64,000 bases of DNA from Myxococcales bacterium (GCA_016712525.1 JADJQX010000006.1:372001-436000); one strand, 5' to 3'; counted from the first letter of the stretch, positions 25,886 to 34,517 are shown. Notes: a model not told the origin generated them from the letters alone. Program-made: numbers and translations.

Positions 25886-26530
25886 TCTTCGGAGAATGCG
25901 GCGCGGGGCGGGCGGCGACCTTCTTGCCTGGCGTATGCGCGAGCCCCTCGCGCGCTTGCTCGACGATCCGCGTGACGGCGCGGTGGCGCGTCCGTCGCTC
26001 CGAGGAGAGAACGTAGTAGCGCTCCACGAGGCCATCGAGGTGCCCGACGAACTCCATCGCGTGCGCGTCCTCGACCTCGGCTCGGAGCGCCGCCCGGACG
26101 GGAAGGAGCCCCATCCCCGCGGCGCCGGCCACCCTCATCATTCCGGCGTCGTCGAACTCACCGACGATGCCCACGCGAAGGCCCTTGTCGGCGAGCCAGC
26201 GATCGATCTGCCTCCGCAGCGATTGGCCTTGTGCCGGTAACAGGAACGGCGCGCTCGCGAGCGTGTCGGGGAAGGATCGTCGGTGCACCCGAGCCAGAGC
26301 CGGGGCGGCATAGAGCAGGATCGTCGACTCGCCGAGCAAATGCGAAAATACCCGCCGCGCGGCGCCTTCGGGCGCGGGCTCGTCCGATAGCACGGCGTGA
26401 AGCCGACCTTGGCCGAGCTCGGCCACGAGCACGTCGAGCGCGCCTTGCCGCGCGAGGAGATGGGAGCGCGCCTCGAGCCCTGGCGCGAGGAGGCGGAGCG
26501 CGAGTGACTTCGGCAAGCCCGGGACGACAC
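25875..26530 (-). pseudogene. LysR-type regulator, C-terminal part (split by the IS)
   Basis: This is the effector-binding domain of a LysR-family regulator: PGLPKSLALRLLAPGLE onward, with LLYAAPALARVHRRSFPDTL and FDDAGMMRVAGAAGMGLLPV typical of NhaR-like members. It has no start of its own; the in-frame codons upstream belong to the insertion element. Joined to the N-terminal part at 29149-29443, and counting the 7-bp target duplication once, it gives an uninterrupted 316-residue regulator, the normal LysR length. NhaR controls Na+/H+ antiporter genes in enterobacteria, but that role is not shown here. Confidence 0.85.
26524..26530. repeat. Target-site duplication, left copy
   Basis: ACGACAC directly before the TG that starts the insertion element; an identical copy follows the right end at 29142-29148. 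It is seven bases, within the 4-8 bp range of IS21-family elements. Confidence 0.88.
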
Positions 26531-26622
26531 TGCGTATTTCGGACCATCGCGATCGGACAAAACGGCGCATCGCGATCACCCAAAACGGGGGATGCCGATC
26601 ACCCAAAACGGGCATCGCGATC
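26531..26622 (+). repeat. IS left end: inverted terminus and multiple terminal repeats
   Basis: The outer sequence TGCGTATTTCGGACCATCGC pairs with TGCGCATTTCGCCCATCGCG of the right end read on the other strand. CATCGCGATC recurs at 26545-26554, 26568-26577 and 26613-26622, and a variant with ATGCCGATC lies at 26592-26600. Repeated blocks of this kind are the transposase binding sites of IS21 elements. Confidence 0.8.
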
Positions 26623-26679
26623 GCGGCATGAGGTGACGGTCTCCTGGGGGCTCCAGCCCATGGCGTCTACGACGGCGGC

Positions 26680-28223
26680 ATGGCGACCGAGAGACTTCCG
26701 ATGCACCGTCTACGAGAGATTTTAAGGCAAAAGCTGGCCCTCGGCCTCAGCCACCGGGAGGTCGCGCGCTCGGTCGGCGTGAGCCCGAGCACCGTGGCGG
26801 CGGTCTTCGCCGACGCGAGGTCGCACGGGCTGACGGCGGCGAGCGTGGAAGCGCTCTCCGACGCGGAGCTCGAGACGTACCTCTATCCCCAGCTCCACCG
26901 TCGTGCATGCGTCCTGAGCCCGACTGCGCGGCGTTGCACGTCGAGCTGCGGCGACCGGGGGTGACGCTCGCGCTCCTGCACATGGAGTACCTGGCGGCCC
27001 AGCCGGACGGGCTACGGTACACCGCGTTCTGCGATCGCTACCGGGCGTGGCAGAAGCGACGCTCACCCGTGATGCGGCAGACGCACGTCGCGGGCGACAA
27101 GATGTTCGTCGACTACGCCGGGATGCGTCCGCGATTCGTGGAGCCCGAGACGGGAGAGGTCGTCGAGGTCGAGCTGTTCGTCGCCGTTCTCGGGGCGAGC
27201 AACTTCACGTACGCCGAGGCGACGCGGACGCAGCAGGTGCCCGACTTCGTCGCGAGCGTTGCGCGGGCGCTCACGTTCTTCGGCGGTGTGCCGCGCGCGA
27301 TCGTGCCCGATCAACTCAAGAGCGCCGTGGTGAAGGCGTGCCGCTACGACCCTGGCGTGCAACGCACCACCGCCGAGCTCGCGCGCCACTACGGCACCAC
27401 GATTTTGCCGGCGCGGCCGAAGTCGCCGCGCGACAAGGCGAAGGTGGAGGTCGGCGTCCAGGTTGCCGAGCGGTGGTTGCTCGCGCGCATCCGGGACGAG
27501 AGGTTCTCGAGCCTTGGCGAGCTCAACGCGCGCTTGCGTGAGCTCGTTTCGGACCTCAACACGCGGACGATGAAGACGTACAAGGCGAGCCGCCGCGAGC
27601 TCTTCGAGCGCCTCGACAAGCCTGCCCTCGGGCCGCTCCCCAGCAGGGAGTTCGAGACGCAGACGTGGAAGAAGGTTGGCCTCAACGTCGACTACCACGT
27701 CGCGTTCGACGGCCACTTTTACTCGGTCCCGCACGGCCTGCGTCATGACGACGTCGAGCTCTGGCTTCGGGCGACGCCAAGCGCGATCGAAGTCTTCCAC
27801 GGGCGCGAGCGCGTTGCCGCGCACGTGCGGAGCTACAGCCGCGGAGGCTTCACGACCACGACCGAGCACATGCCGAGCAGCCACCGTGCTCAGGCCGAGT
27901 GGACCCCCTCGCGCATCCTCGACTGGGCCGAGCAGATCGGCCCTCACACACGCAGCCTCTGCGAAGCCATCCTCGGAGGGCGTCATCACCCGGAGCTGGG
28001 CTACCGCTCGTGCCTCGGACTGTTTCGGCTCGCGAAAAAGTGCGGGAACGAGCGACTCGACGCGGCCTGCCGTCGAGCGCTCTACGTGGGCGCGCGCAGC
28101 TACCGCTCCGTGCTGACGATCCTGAAACACAACCTCGACACGCAGCCGCTGCCCCAGCCCGAAGCCCCCGCCGCGACCGGTCCAGTCCACGAAAACGTCC
28201 GCGGCGCCGACTACTACCACTGA
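26680..28223 (+). CDS. istA: IS21 transposase IstA, interrupted by a frameshift
   Basis: The N-terminal part (from ATG 26680) is a helix-turn-helix: MHRLREILRQKLALGLSHRE, then VARSVGVSPSTV. From about 26907 the protein continues in the -1 frame with PEPDCAALHVELRRPGVTLA. The catalytic DDE core follows: DKMFVDYAG (first Asp), VPDQLKSAV (second Asp) and DKAKVEVGVQ (Glu), then a C-terminal beta-barrel-like region to 28223. Together the parts match the usual IstA length of about 500 residues and domain order. The shift lies between a CCCC run at 26887-26890 and about 26915. IS21 is not known to use programmed frameshifting, so this is either a dead transposase or a sequence error. Confidence 0.85.
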
Positions 28224-28241
28224 GAGAAACAAGGAGAAGAC

Positions 28242-28991
28242 ATGCTGAGAGAACCGACTCTAGAGAAACTTCACGCCATGCGGTTGGGCGTGCTCGCCTC
28301 CGCCTGGCTCGAGCAGGACAAGTCTCCCGACACCCTCGCGATGGCCTTCGACGATCGCTTCGCACTCCTCGTCGAAGCCGAGATGCTCGCTCGCGAAAAT
28401 GCTCGGCTCGCGAAAAAATCTCCGCGACGCGAAGCTCCGGATCACCGACGCGTGCATCGAGGAATCTCCTTCGCCCGTGAGCGTCAGCTCGACAAGCCCA
28501 TGGTGCGCCGGCTCGCGACATGTCGTTGGGTCACCGAGCACCAGACGGTGATCGTCACGGGAGCCACCGGGACGGGCAAGAGCTACCTCGCATGCGCCCT
28601 CGCCCATGAAGCGTGCCGCAAAGGCTTCCGCGTCGTCTATCGACGCGTGGCGCGGCTCTTCGACGAGCTCCGCATCGCGCGCGCGGACGGCAGCTACCAC
28701 CGCGTCCTGTCTCGGATCGCGAAGGCGGACGTCCTCGTGCTCGACGACTTCGCGCTCGCTCCCCTTACCGAGGAGGCGCGCCGAGATCTGCTCGAGATCC
28801 TCGAAGACCGCTACGGCCTTCGCGCGACCGTCTTCACGAGCCAGATCGGACCCGACCGATGGCACGCGTACCTGGCCGACCCCACCGTCGCGGACGCCAT
28901 CTGCGATCGTGTGCTCCACGGCGCTCACAAGATCGCGCTCACCGGGCCCTCGCGGCGCAAGACGCAGGAAGAATCGAAGTCAGAAACTTGA
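28242..28991 (+). CDS. istB: IS21 helper ATPase IstB
   Basis: A 249-residue AAA+ ATPase of the IstB/DnaC type that selects target DNA and assists IstA. Walker A is GATGTGKSY and Walker B is VLVLDDFAL; the VFTSQI sensor block follows, and the end (GAHKIALTGPSRRK) is typical. AAGGAG precedes ATG 28242, 18 bases after istA. A short internal piece looks out of frame. Between a run of six A (28413-28418) and about 28465, the written frame gives KSPRREAPDHRRVHRG. The +1 frame there gives NLRDAKLRITDACIEE, which fits IstB proteins. So two compensating single-base indels seem to bracket about 16 residues. Confidence 0.88.
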   Translation: MLREPTLEKLHAMRLGVLASAWLEQDKSPDTLAMAFDDRFALLVEAEMLARENARLAKKSPRREAPDHRRVHRGISFARERQLDKPMVRRLATCRWVTEHQTVIVTGATGTGKSYLACALAHEACRKGFRVVYRRVARLFDELRIARADGSYHRVLSRIAKADVLVLDDFALAPLTEEARRDLLEILEDRYGLRATVFTSQIGPDRWHAYLADPTVADAICDRVLHGAHKIALTGPSRRKTQEESKSET

Positions 28992-29072
28992 GCTCAGCAA
29001 GGCGGGCCGCTTACCCTGCTCGCGAGCCTGGAACCGATCATCCAGAGCCTCAGGGAGACGTCGCTTCGCTCC

Positions 29073-29141
29073 GATCGCGATGACCCGATTTCCGTGATCG
29101 CGATGCGCCGAAACGGCCGATCGCGATGGGCGAAATGCGCA
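29073..29141 (-). repeat. IS right end: inverted terminus and three terminal repeats
   Basis: GATCGCGATG occurs at 29073-29082, 29096-29105 and 29119-29128, in the opposite orientation to the left-end blocks. The element ends CGAAATGCGCA at 29141, just before the target duplication. Confidence 0.8.
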
Positions 29142-29148
29142 ACGACAC
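29142..29148. repeat. Target-site duplication, right copy
   Basis: ACGACAC, identical to 26524-26530. Reading the LysR gene through one copy keeps its frame (GVVPGLPKS). Confidence 0.88.
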
Positions 29149-29443
29149 CGACGCGTAGCGCAGCCCCGTGCTCCGAGGTCTGGCCACGGGTGAGGTCGAG
29201 GACCTCGCGCCCGAGGCGGAAGATGTCGTCGGCGTACGACGCGACCTGCTCGCCGAGCGGAGTGAGGACTAGCCTCCTCCCTCGTCGTTCGAAGAGCGCG
29301 GCCACGAGCTCGGCTTCGAGCGCCTTGAGCTGCGCCGAGAGCGTGGAGTGGCTGAGGCGCATGTCGGCGGCTGCCTTGGCGAGCCCTCCTGCGCGAGCGA
29401 TGCGCCAGAAGTAGTAGAGGTGGTGGAAATTCAGCCAGTCCAT
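29149..29443 (-). pseudogene. LysR-type regulator, N-terminal DNA-binding part (split by the IS)
   Basis: It starts at ATG 29443 with MDWLNFHHLYYFWRIARAGG, the characteristic opening of NhaR-like LysR regulators. The helix-turn-helix follows (LAKAAADMRLSHSTLSAQLK) and the linker helix with LFERRGRRLVLTPLGEQV. It runs to GAALRVGVV, where the insertion element follows. Without its effector domain the fragment could at most bind DNA as a truncated protein. It is divergent from the Usp genes, which start 277 bp away. Confidence 0.87.
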
Positions 29444-29540
29444 CGAGGACAGCCTAGCAGTCCCCCGACTACCCACACGTGAGCGTTCTTGCGGGCTCGA
29501 GTGTCCGCCGGACCAGGAGGCGATCGTGGGTCGATCTCCT

Positions 29541-29581
29541 ATGTCGGTTGTAGCGACATGTCATGACGGAGTTTCGTCATG
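29541..29581. promoter_or_regulatory. Two adjacent inverted repeats upstream of the Usp genes
   Basis: ATGTCG-N7-CGACAT (29541-29559) is followed three bases later by CATGACG-N6-CGTCATG (29562-29581), and another CGACAT half-site lies at 29584-29589. They sit in the divergent gap between the broken LysR gene and usp1, about 140-180 bp before the usp1 ATG. Operator sites for a dimeric repressor or activator are likely; which protein binds is not visible. Confidence 0.45.
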
Positions 29582-29719
29582 GACGACATGAGGTGCCGGA
29601 CGTACCTTGATCGAAGACACGGCGAACGCTCTAGCGCTTCGCCCGTTCGGAGCGGAGACAGCCTTGACCACCTGGGGCGCCTCGACGGCTCGTTACCCGC
29701 AGGTGCAAAGGAAAAAAAG

Positions 29720-30667
29720 ATGACCCTGCACGCCCTTCCTACCGTGCGTGGTGCGACCGTGCACGACGCTTCCATCCAACCCCGCACCCCGCGCCTCGTC
29801 GAGGCGCAGCGCACGTTGCTCGCGTTCCGTGGGGACGAACTACCGTCCGCGGCGTTGAGGCGCGCCGTGCAGACGTCCGCAGCGCTCGGTCACGAGCTCC
29901 ACGTCTTGCGCGTACTCCCGAGCCTCGTGAGGCACAACGTGCTCTTCCCCCAGCGGAACGTGAGCGACGCTTTCCAGGCCCTCGAGCTGTCCGAGAAGGC
30001 GGTCCGTTCGACCCGCTCGTGGTTGCTCGACGCCCTAGGAGACGACGGCACCGCGGAGCGCCTCGTCGTTCGAACCGGAGGTTTCGAGGAGGCCACGATC
30101 GCGTACGCTCGTGAGATCCGAGCAAGCCTCGTGGTCGTGCCGGCAGGGGGCCGCCGCGTGGGCCGGTCGGCGTCGACGATCGCCTGCGCCATCGGCAAAC
30201 CGGTGCTCGTCCCGAAGGCCCGCGGCAAGGAAGACACCATCGTCGCTGCCACGAGCCTCGCCGAAGAGGGGTACCCGGTGCTCCGTCGGGCGGCCCGCCT
30301 CGGACGCTCCCTCGGTGGGCGGATGGTGGCGGTGCACAACGTCGTGCCCTTTGTCTCCATCGCGGACATCGCTTCGCCCTTCTCTCAAATGGGCGACACC
30401 ATCGCATCGGTGCTTGAGCTTCGGACGAGGCGGCTTCGCGGAGCGGCTCGTCGGATGGCCGCGACCTCGAGCTCTGTCATCACGGTAGGCCTCGACTCGT
30501 GCCGAGCCATCCTCGACGAGGCCCGCACGAGGGACGCCGACATCGTGGTCGTCGGCGCACGGCCTCGCTCCTGGGTCGACCGCGTGCTCTCGAGCGACCT
30601 CGCCGCCGACGTGGTGGACAAGGCGCGGCGCACGGTCGTCGTGGAGCCCCTCGACGCAGCCGAATGA
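29720..30667 (+). CDS. Tandem universal stress protein (two UspA domains)
   Basis: A 315-residue protein with two UspA-like alpha/beta domains. The first (about 25-170) has LVVVPAGGRRVGRS, the second (about 175-310) has DIVVVGARPRSWVDRVLSSD. Both resemble the ATP-binding GxxGxxx-Ser/Thr region near the domain end, and the second ends KARRTVVVEPL. Tandem Usp proteins bind ATP and help survival in stress and stasis. ATG 29720 is preferred over upstream ATG 29579 because AAAGGAAAA stands just before it and because the upstream stretch includes an operator-like repeat. A second, related Usp gene follows 128 bp downstream. Confidence 0.85.
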   Translation: MTLHALPTVRGATVHDASIQPRTPRLVEAQRTLLAFRGDELPSAALRRAVQTSAALGHELHVLRVLPSLVRHNVLFPQRNVSDAFQALELSEKAVRSTRSWLLDALGDDGTAERLVVRTGGFEEATIAYAREIRASLVVVPAGGRRVGRSASTIACAIGKPVLVPKARGKEDTIVAATSLAEEGYPVLRRAARLGRSLGGRMVAVHNVVPFVSIADIASPFSQMGDTIASVLELRTRRLRGAARRMAATSSSVITVGLDSCRAILDEARTRDADIVVVGARPRSWVDRVLSSDLAADVVDKARRTVVVEPLDAAE

Positions 30668-30720
30668 AGTCGCGGCAGATACCTGCCTCTCGACCCCACG
30701 AGACAACGCGAAAGAACTAC

Positions 30721-30739
30721 GTCCGCCCGTGAGGCGGAC
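30721..30739 (+). promoter_or_regulatory. Hairpin before the leader ORF of usp2
   Basis: GTCCGCC-CGTGA-GGCGGAC is a perfect 7-bp GC-rich stem with a 5-base loop. It ends just before the ribosome site AGAAAGGAAAAC of the leader ORF. It has no U-run, so it is more likely an mRNA stability, processing or translation-control element than a terminator. Confidence 0.5.
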
Positions 30740-30756
30740 AGAAAGGAAAACGGAAA

Positions 30757-30798
30757 ATGAAGATGGACGTCGCTACTACCTGGGGGAGGGGCCAATGA
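30757..30798 (+). CDS. 13-residue leader ORF coupled to usp2
   Basis: ATG 30757 with an excellent ribosome site (AGAAAGGAAAAC, the same style as those of usp1 and the OmpA-like gene) opens the peptide MKMDVATTWGRGQ. The TGA overlaps the next ATG (ATGA at 30795-30798), which starts usp2. Inside it, GGGGGAGGGG lies a few bases before ATG 30795 and would serve usp2. The arrangement fits translational coupling or a regulatory leader peptide. Confidence 0.5.
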   Translation: MKMDVATTWGRGQ

Positions 30799-31697
30799 TA
30801 GCTGTCAGCACACGCCCCGTTGCCACGGAGCCGACTCCGAACCCTTTGCCCGTGCCCACCAGGAAGCCCGTAGTGCTCGTCGCCGTGTCGATGGACCGAG
30901 CGTCGCGCGTCGCGCTCCAGCGCGCGCACGAGCTCGCCACCATCCTCCGCGGCGAGCTGCGCGTAGTTCACGTGGCGTCGCATCGCGCGGCCGCGGCCGA
31001 CGCTCGCCCCTTCCGGGTATCGGAGCGCACGAAGAGCCACAAGGCGGCGATCCAGGACTGGGCAGCCTTCGAGACTGGCATCGTGCTCTCCGAGCGGAGG
31101 ATCCACCTACGCTACGGTCGCGTCCCCGCCAAAGTGAACGCCGTGGCTCGCGCGGTGGACGCCGACCTCGTCGTCGTCGGCGGGCGTGCTTCGCACTCGT
31201 CTCCGGCGCCGGGGAAGAAGGTCGAGGAGCTCATCCAGCGGGCGACCCGTCCCGTGATGTTGGCGAGCCCGACACGCGACGGCGATGTCTTGGCGGCGAC
31301 CGACCTCGAGGACGAAACCATCCCTGTCGTTCGCGCGGCGGCGGACTTCGCTCGTCGTGTCGGTCGAACGGTATCTCTCGTGCACAACGTTCCGTTCGGT
31401 ACCGCCAACCTACCGCTCGCGTTGCCGCGCGAGCTCACCCGGCAGCTCACTCTTGGGCCGCTCTCCAAGCTCGAGCGCATCGTTCGGAGCGCGTCGGTCG
31501 TCGAGGACGCTACGGTCACGTCTCGCGAGTCGACGGCCGCAGCGGTGCTCGAGCTCGCTCGGGCACGCGAGTCGGATGTCTTGGTGTTGGGCGCGAAATC
31601 GAGGCTCGGGCGGACGTTGCGCGAGGTCGCTGACGGGGCGGCTCGCTCGGTTCTCGTCGTGCCCGAGGCGTTCTCTGCTCGGCGCAGGCCGTCGTAG
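30795..31697 (+). CDS. Second tandem universal stress protein
   Basis: A 300-residue protein with two UspA-like domains. The first covers about 25-155 (VVLVAVSMDRASRVALQRAH, then DLVVVGGRASHSSPAPGKK). The second covers about 160-295 (DVLAATDLEDETIPVVRAAA, then DVLVLGAKSRLGRTLREVAD, ending RSVLVVPEA). It is a diverged paralogue of the protein at 29720-30667, with the same layout. I chose ATG 30795 rather than the GTG at 30729 because the latter lies inside the hairpin, whereas ATG 30795 is coupled to the leader ORF. ATP binding and a stress role are family knowledge, not shown here. Confidence 0.83.
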   Translation: MIAVSTRPVATEPTPNPLPVPTRKPVVLVAVSMDRASRVALQRAHELATILRGELRVVHVASHRAAAADARPFRVSERTKSHKAAIQDWAAFETGIVLSERRIHLRYGRVPAKVNAVARAVDADLVVVGGRASHSSPAPGKKVEELIQRATRPVMLASPTRDGDVLAATDLEDETIPVVRAAADFARRVGRTVSLVHNVPFGTANLPLALPRELTRQLTLGPLSKLERIVRSASVVEDATVTSRESTAAAVLELARARESDVLVLGAKSRLGRTLREVADGAARSVLVVPEAFSARRRPS

Positions 31698-31782
31698 GCC
31701 ACCCCGCCGTCGGCCCGTCACGCCTTCGGACCCACGCGCACGAGCGCGCGCTCCCGCTCGGTACCAAAACGAAAGGAAAACC

Positions 31783-32343
31783 ATGGTCTCCCGTACGATT
31801 CGCAGCTCTCTCCTCCTCGCCGCGGCCGCTCTCGCTGCGCCTGCGCTTTCGGCCTGCCACGAAAAGCCCGCCCTTCCGCCCCTCTCTCCGGACCCGATCG
31901 TCACACTGGCTCCGGAGTCCCAAGGGGCGCGGTCGCCCCGTCCATCCGGGGATTCGATCATGCTCTCGGACGACCTGCTCGCGAAGTGCGGCATCGTCAT
32001 CTCCGCCGACGGCCCTCACTTCGACTACGACTCGGCCGCGTTGCGTCCACGCGGACAGCGGGTGCTCGATGGTCTCGCGTCTTGCCTGCGCGGTGGACCG
32101 CTCGCACGGGCCGCTCTCTCTCTCGTCGGCCACGCCGATCCTCGCGGCACGGAGGAGTACAACGACGCCCTCGCGCGCGCCCGCGCCACGGCTGTCGCCG
32201 AGTACCTCCACGAACGGGGGGTGGCAGATGCGCGGCTCGATGTTCGGTCGCGCGGCGAGAGTGATGCCGTGGGGACGGACGAAGCTTCGTGGGCTCACGA
32301 CCGCCGGGTGGACATCTCCCTCGCCTCGCGCACCGGTGGGTGA
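31783..32343 (+). CDS. OmpA/Pal-like peptidoglycan-associated lipoprotein
   Basis: A 186-residue lipoprotein. The signal peptide ends LSAC, with the acylated Cys near residue 25, followed by a Pro-rich linker of about 45 residues. The C-terminal 110 residues form an OmpA-like domain: PHFDYDSAALRPRGQRVLDG, SLVGHADPRGTEEYNDALAR and RARATAVAEYLHERGV, with the Asp and Arg that contact diaminopimelate in Pal. It should sit in the outer membrane and hold the cell wall. The ribosome site GAAAGGAAAACC precedes ATG 31783 and copies those of the Usp genes, so the three may be expressed alike. Confidence 0.85.
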   Translation: MVSRTIRSSLLLAAAALAAPALSACHEKPALPPLSPDPIVTLAPESQGARSPRPSGDSIMLSDDLLAKCGIVISADGPHFDYDSAALRPRGQRVLDGLASCLRGGPLARAALSLVGHADPRGTEEYNDALARARATAVAEYLHERGVADARLDVRSRGESDAVGTDEASWAHDRRVDISLASRTGG

Positions 32344-32514
32344 GGACGGGACTCTACTTCGCGGCTCGCCGCTGGCGCAGTGCCCGTGTCGGGGGGCCCG
32401 AGGGGTGGCCCGCCCTCCGTGCCGACGGACAGCCTATGTCGTCAGCGTAGAGGCCAATCGTCACTCGCTTCGGCCGCTCGAAGTTTCATAACGAAAACGA
32501 AGAAGTGAGTGCGC

Positions 32515-34290
32515 TCAGTGAATGTCGCCGTGGGCCGCGAGCGCCCGAAGGACGTCCTCGGGGCGTAGCACGCCGGTGAGCCGCTCGTCGGCGTCGACGA
32601 TCAACGCGACCCCGACACCGCTCCGTACGAGCCCTGAGGCGCCCGCTGCGAGCACTTCGTCGTCGCGGAGGACTGGCGCCCCTTGCACGAGCGCGTCGAC
32701 GCGGAGCCCTGCCGAACCGGACGACGCCGCCCGGAGGACGCTCGCGCGGACGATGCCGAGGCACGTGCCGTTCGGGCGGACGACGGGAAAACAGAGCGCC
32801 GGAGAGCTCGCCACGAGGGACAGCGCCTCGGTGACGGACGCGTGGGCCGGGACGACGACCGCCTCGCTCGCGGCCTCGCCCACGCGGAGGACGCCGGTGA
32901 CGATCGTGGGCTCACGCGGTCCGGGCTCGGCCTCGGGGAGGGTGACTCCGTCTTGGGCGAGGAGTGCCTCGTAGATCGACTTCGGACGCGCCTTGCGCGC
33001 CAGCACGTACGAAGCGGTGTTCGCGACCATCAAGGGCAAGACGAGGCCGTAGTCGCCAGTCATCTCGAAGATGATGAGCACCGAGGTGATCGGGGCGCGC
33101 ACGACTCCGGCGAAGACCGCGCCCATGCCCACCAGCGCAAAGGCGCCGAGCGAGGCCTCGTCGTGCCCGAACGCCACCATGTCGGCATACCCGAGCACAC
33201 CACCCAGCATCGCTCCGACGAAAAGCGAGGGCGCGAAGATACCCCCCGCGCCTCCGCTGGAGTACGAGAGCACGGTGGCGGACATCTTGACGAAGCAGAG
33301 CACCGCGAGCGCTGCGAGCGAGAGCTTTCCCGCGAGCGCGAGGCCGAGGGTCTCGTACCCTCCGCCCGTCACCCCTCTCTCTCCGAGACCACGGAGCACC
33401 CCGACCGCGAGCAGGCCGGTCGCGAGACCTCCGAGGCCCGGGTGAGCCCACGGAGGGACACGGCGGAACCGACGAAACGCGGCGCGCACGCCGAGGAGGG
33501 CGTCCGTGAAGAGGACCGAGACGAGCGCGGCCGCCACCCCGAGGAGCGCATAGAAGAGGAGCGACGAGGGATGATCGAGGCCATAGGGCTTCTTCACCTC
33601 GATCACGGGGTGGGTGCCGAGCACGCTCCGCTCGATGACGGCCGCGAGCGCGGCGGCGACGACGACCCCGGACAGCACGGCTTGATCGAGCTTGCCGACG
33701 ATTTCTTCGATCGTGAAAGTCACTGCGGCGATGGGCGCGTTGAAGGCCGCCGCGATGCCCGCCGCGACCCCGACGGGCATGAGGCGCTTGGCTCCGAGTG
33801 GAGACAGGCGCGCCGCCCGCGCGAGCGCGCTGCTCGCTCCGGCGCAGATCTGAACGGTGGGGCCCTCGCGCCCGAGGGAAGCTCCCGAGCCGATCTGCGC
33901 GGCGCCCAGGAAGAACTTCCCTACGGCGTCGCGGAGGCGGACGCGGCCTCCCGGCTCGGCGAACGCCTGCTTCACCTGCGGGATGCCCGAGCCGCGCGCG
34001 CCGGGCACGAGCCACGTCAGGCACGCCCCGACCACGAGCCCGCCTACGGTGGGGAGGGCCACGACGAGCACGTCGGAGAGGAGGCCCGGTGCGGCGTAGG
34101 CGCGCTCGATGAGCAGGTGCTCGGCCAGGTGAATGGCGAGGTGGAATGCCACGGCGACGACGCCGCACACGACGCCGACGAGGAGCGTGAGCGCGAAGAG
34201 GCGCTGCGCCTCGCTGGGGAGCGCGCGGAGGAGGGCGCGGCGCACTTTGTCGGAGAGGCGCGACGCTCGGGCCGTACGCTCCTCGACCAT
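32515..34290 (-). CDS. ClC-family chloride channel/transporter with two CBS domains
   Basis: A 591-residue ClC protein. Selectivity motifs are GSGIPQVKQAF, GREGPTVQICAG (with the gating Glu) and GGAGGIFAPSLFVGAMLGG. About a dozen hydrophobic helices are followed by a pair of CBS domains (about 450-590: VVVPAHASVTEALSLVASSP, then LTGVLRPEDVLRALAAHG). CBS domains bind adenine nucleotides and tune transport. The gating Glu means either channel or Cl-/H+ exchange is possible. I chose ATG 34290; the frame stays open to 34584, but that part is Pro-rich, non-conserved and overlaps the regulatory palindrome at 34518. The gene is divergent from the regulator/P-type ATPase operon, so the shared gap may control both. 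Confidence 0.88.
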   Translation of the reverse strand: MVEERTARASRLSDKVRRALLRALPSEAQRLFALTLLVGVVCGVVAVAFHLAIHLAEHLLIERAYAAPGLLSDVLVVALPTVGGLVVGACLTWLVPGARGSGIPQVKQAFAEPGGRVRLRDAVGKFFLGAAQIGSGASLGREGPTVQICAGASSALARAARLSPLGAKRLMPVGVAAGIAAAFNAPIAAVTFTIEEIVGKLDQAVLSGVVVAAALAAVIERSVLGTHPVIEVKKPYGLDHPSSLLFYALLGVAAALVSVLFTDALLGVRAAFRRFRRVPPWAHPGLGGLATGLLAVGVLRGLGERGVTGGGYETLGLALAGKLSLAALAVLCFVKMSATVLSYSSGGAGGIFAPSLFVGAMLGGVLGYADMVAFGHDEASLGAFALVGMGAVFAGVVRAPITSVLIIFEMTGDYGLVLPLMVANTASYVLARKARPKSIYEALLAQDGVTLPEAEPGPREPTIVTGVLRVGEAASEAVVVPAHASVTEALSLVASSPALCFPVVRPNGTCLGIVRASVLRAASSGSAGLRVDALVQGAPVLRDDEVLAAGASGLVRSGVGVALIVDADERLTGVLRPEDVLRALAAHGDIH

Positions 34291-34517
34291 CAACCTCACC
34301 GAAGGCGGGGGCGTCGGTATCCTCGACGTGGACGGCGGCGCGAGCCGAGGCTCACTCGGGGGCGGGGATGGAGGAGCGGTCAAAGTACGAGGCGGACGGT
34401 ACTCCGACACCTCATGGGCGTCGAGGCGCCCCGCCGGGCGCGACGTTCTTTTCGAGGCGCGCTCGTCGTCGAGGGATCGGCGAGTGTCCTCGCGCTCCGT
34501 GTCGAGAAACGCCTCAC

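Larger units (their letters stand above)
26531..29141 (+). mobile_element. IS21-family insertion sequence (2611 bp) inside a LysR gene
   Basis: The element begins TGCGTATTTCGG and ends CGAAATGCGCA, imperfect inverted termini with the TG...CA ends usual for IS21. It is flanked by ACGACAC on both sides. Inside are istA (DDE transposase, frameshifted) and istB (ATPase helper) in the standard order. Each end also carries several copies of a short repeat around ATCGCGAT, as IS21 elements do for transposase binding. Removing 26531-29141 plus one duplication rejoins a LysR reading frame exactly (951 bp), which independently confirms the boundaries. Confidence 0.9.

Noticed and set aside
29579..29719. 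Upstream start for the first Usp protein at ATG 29579
   Set aside because: That ATG lies within the operator-like inverted repeat and lacks a ribosome site; ATG 29720 has AAAGGAAAA in front.
31746..31757. GAGCGCGCGCTC palindrome before the OmpA-like gene
   Set aside because: A simple GC-alternating string that is expected by chance at this base composition.
32344..32514. Terminator between the OmpA-like and ClC genes
   Set aside because: GC-rich partial repeats are present but no convincing stem with a U-run in either direction.
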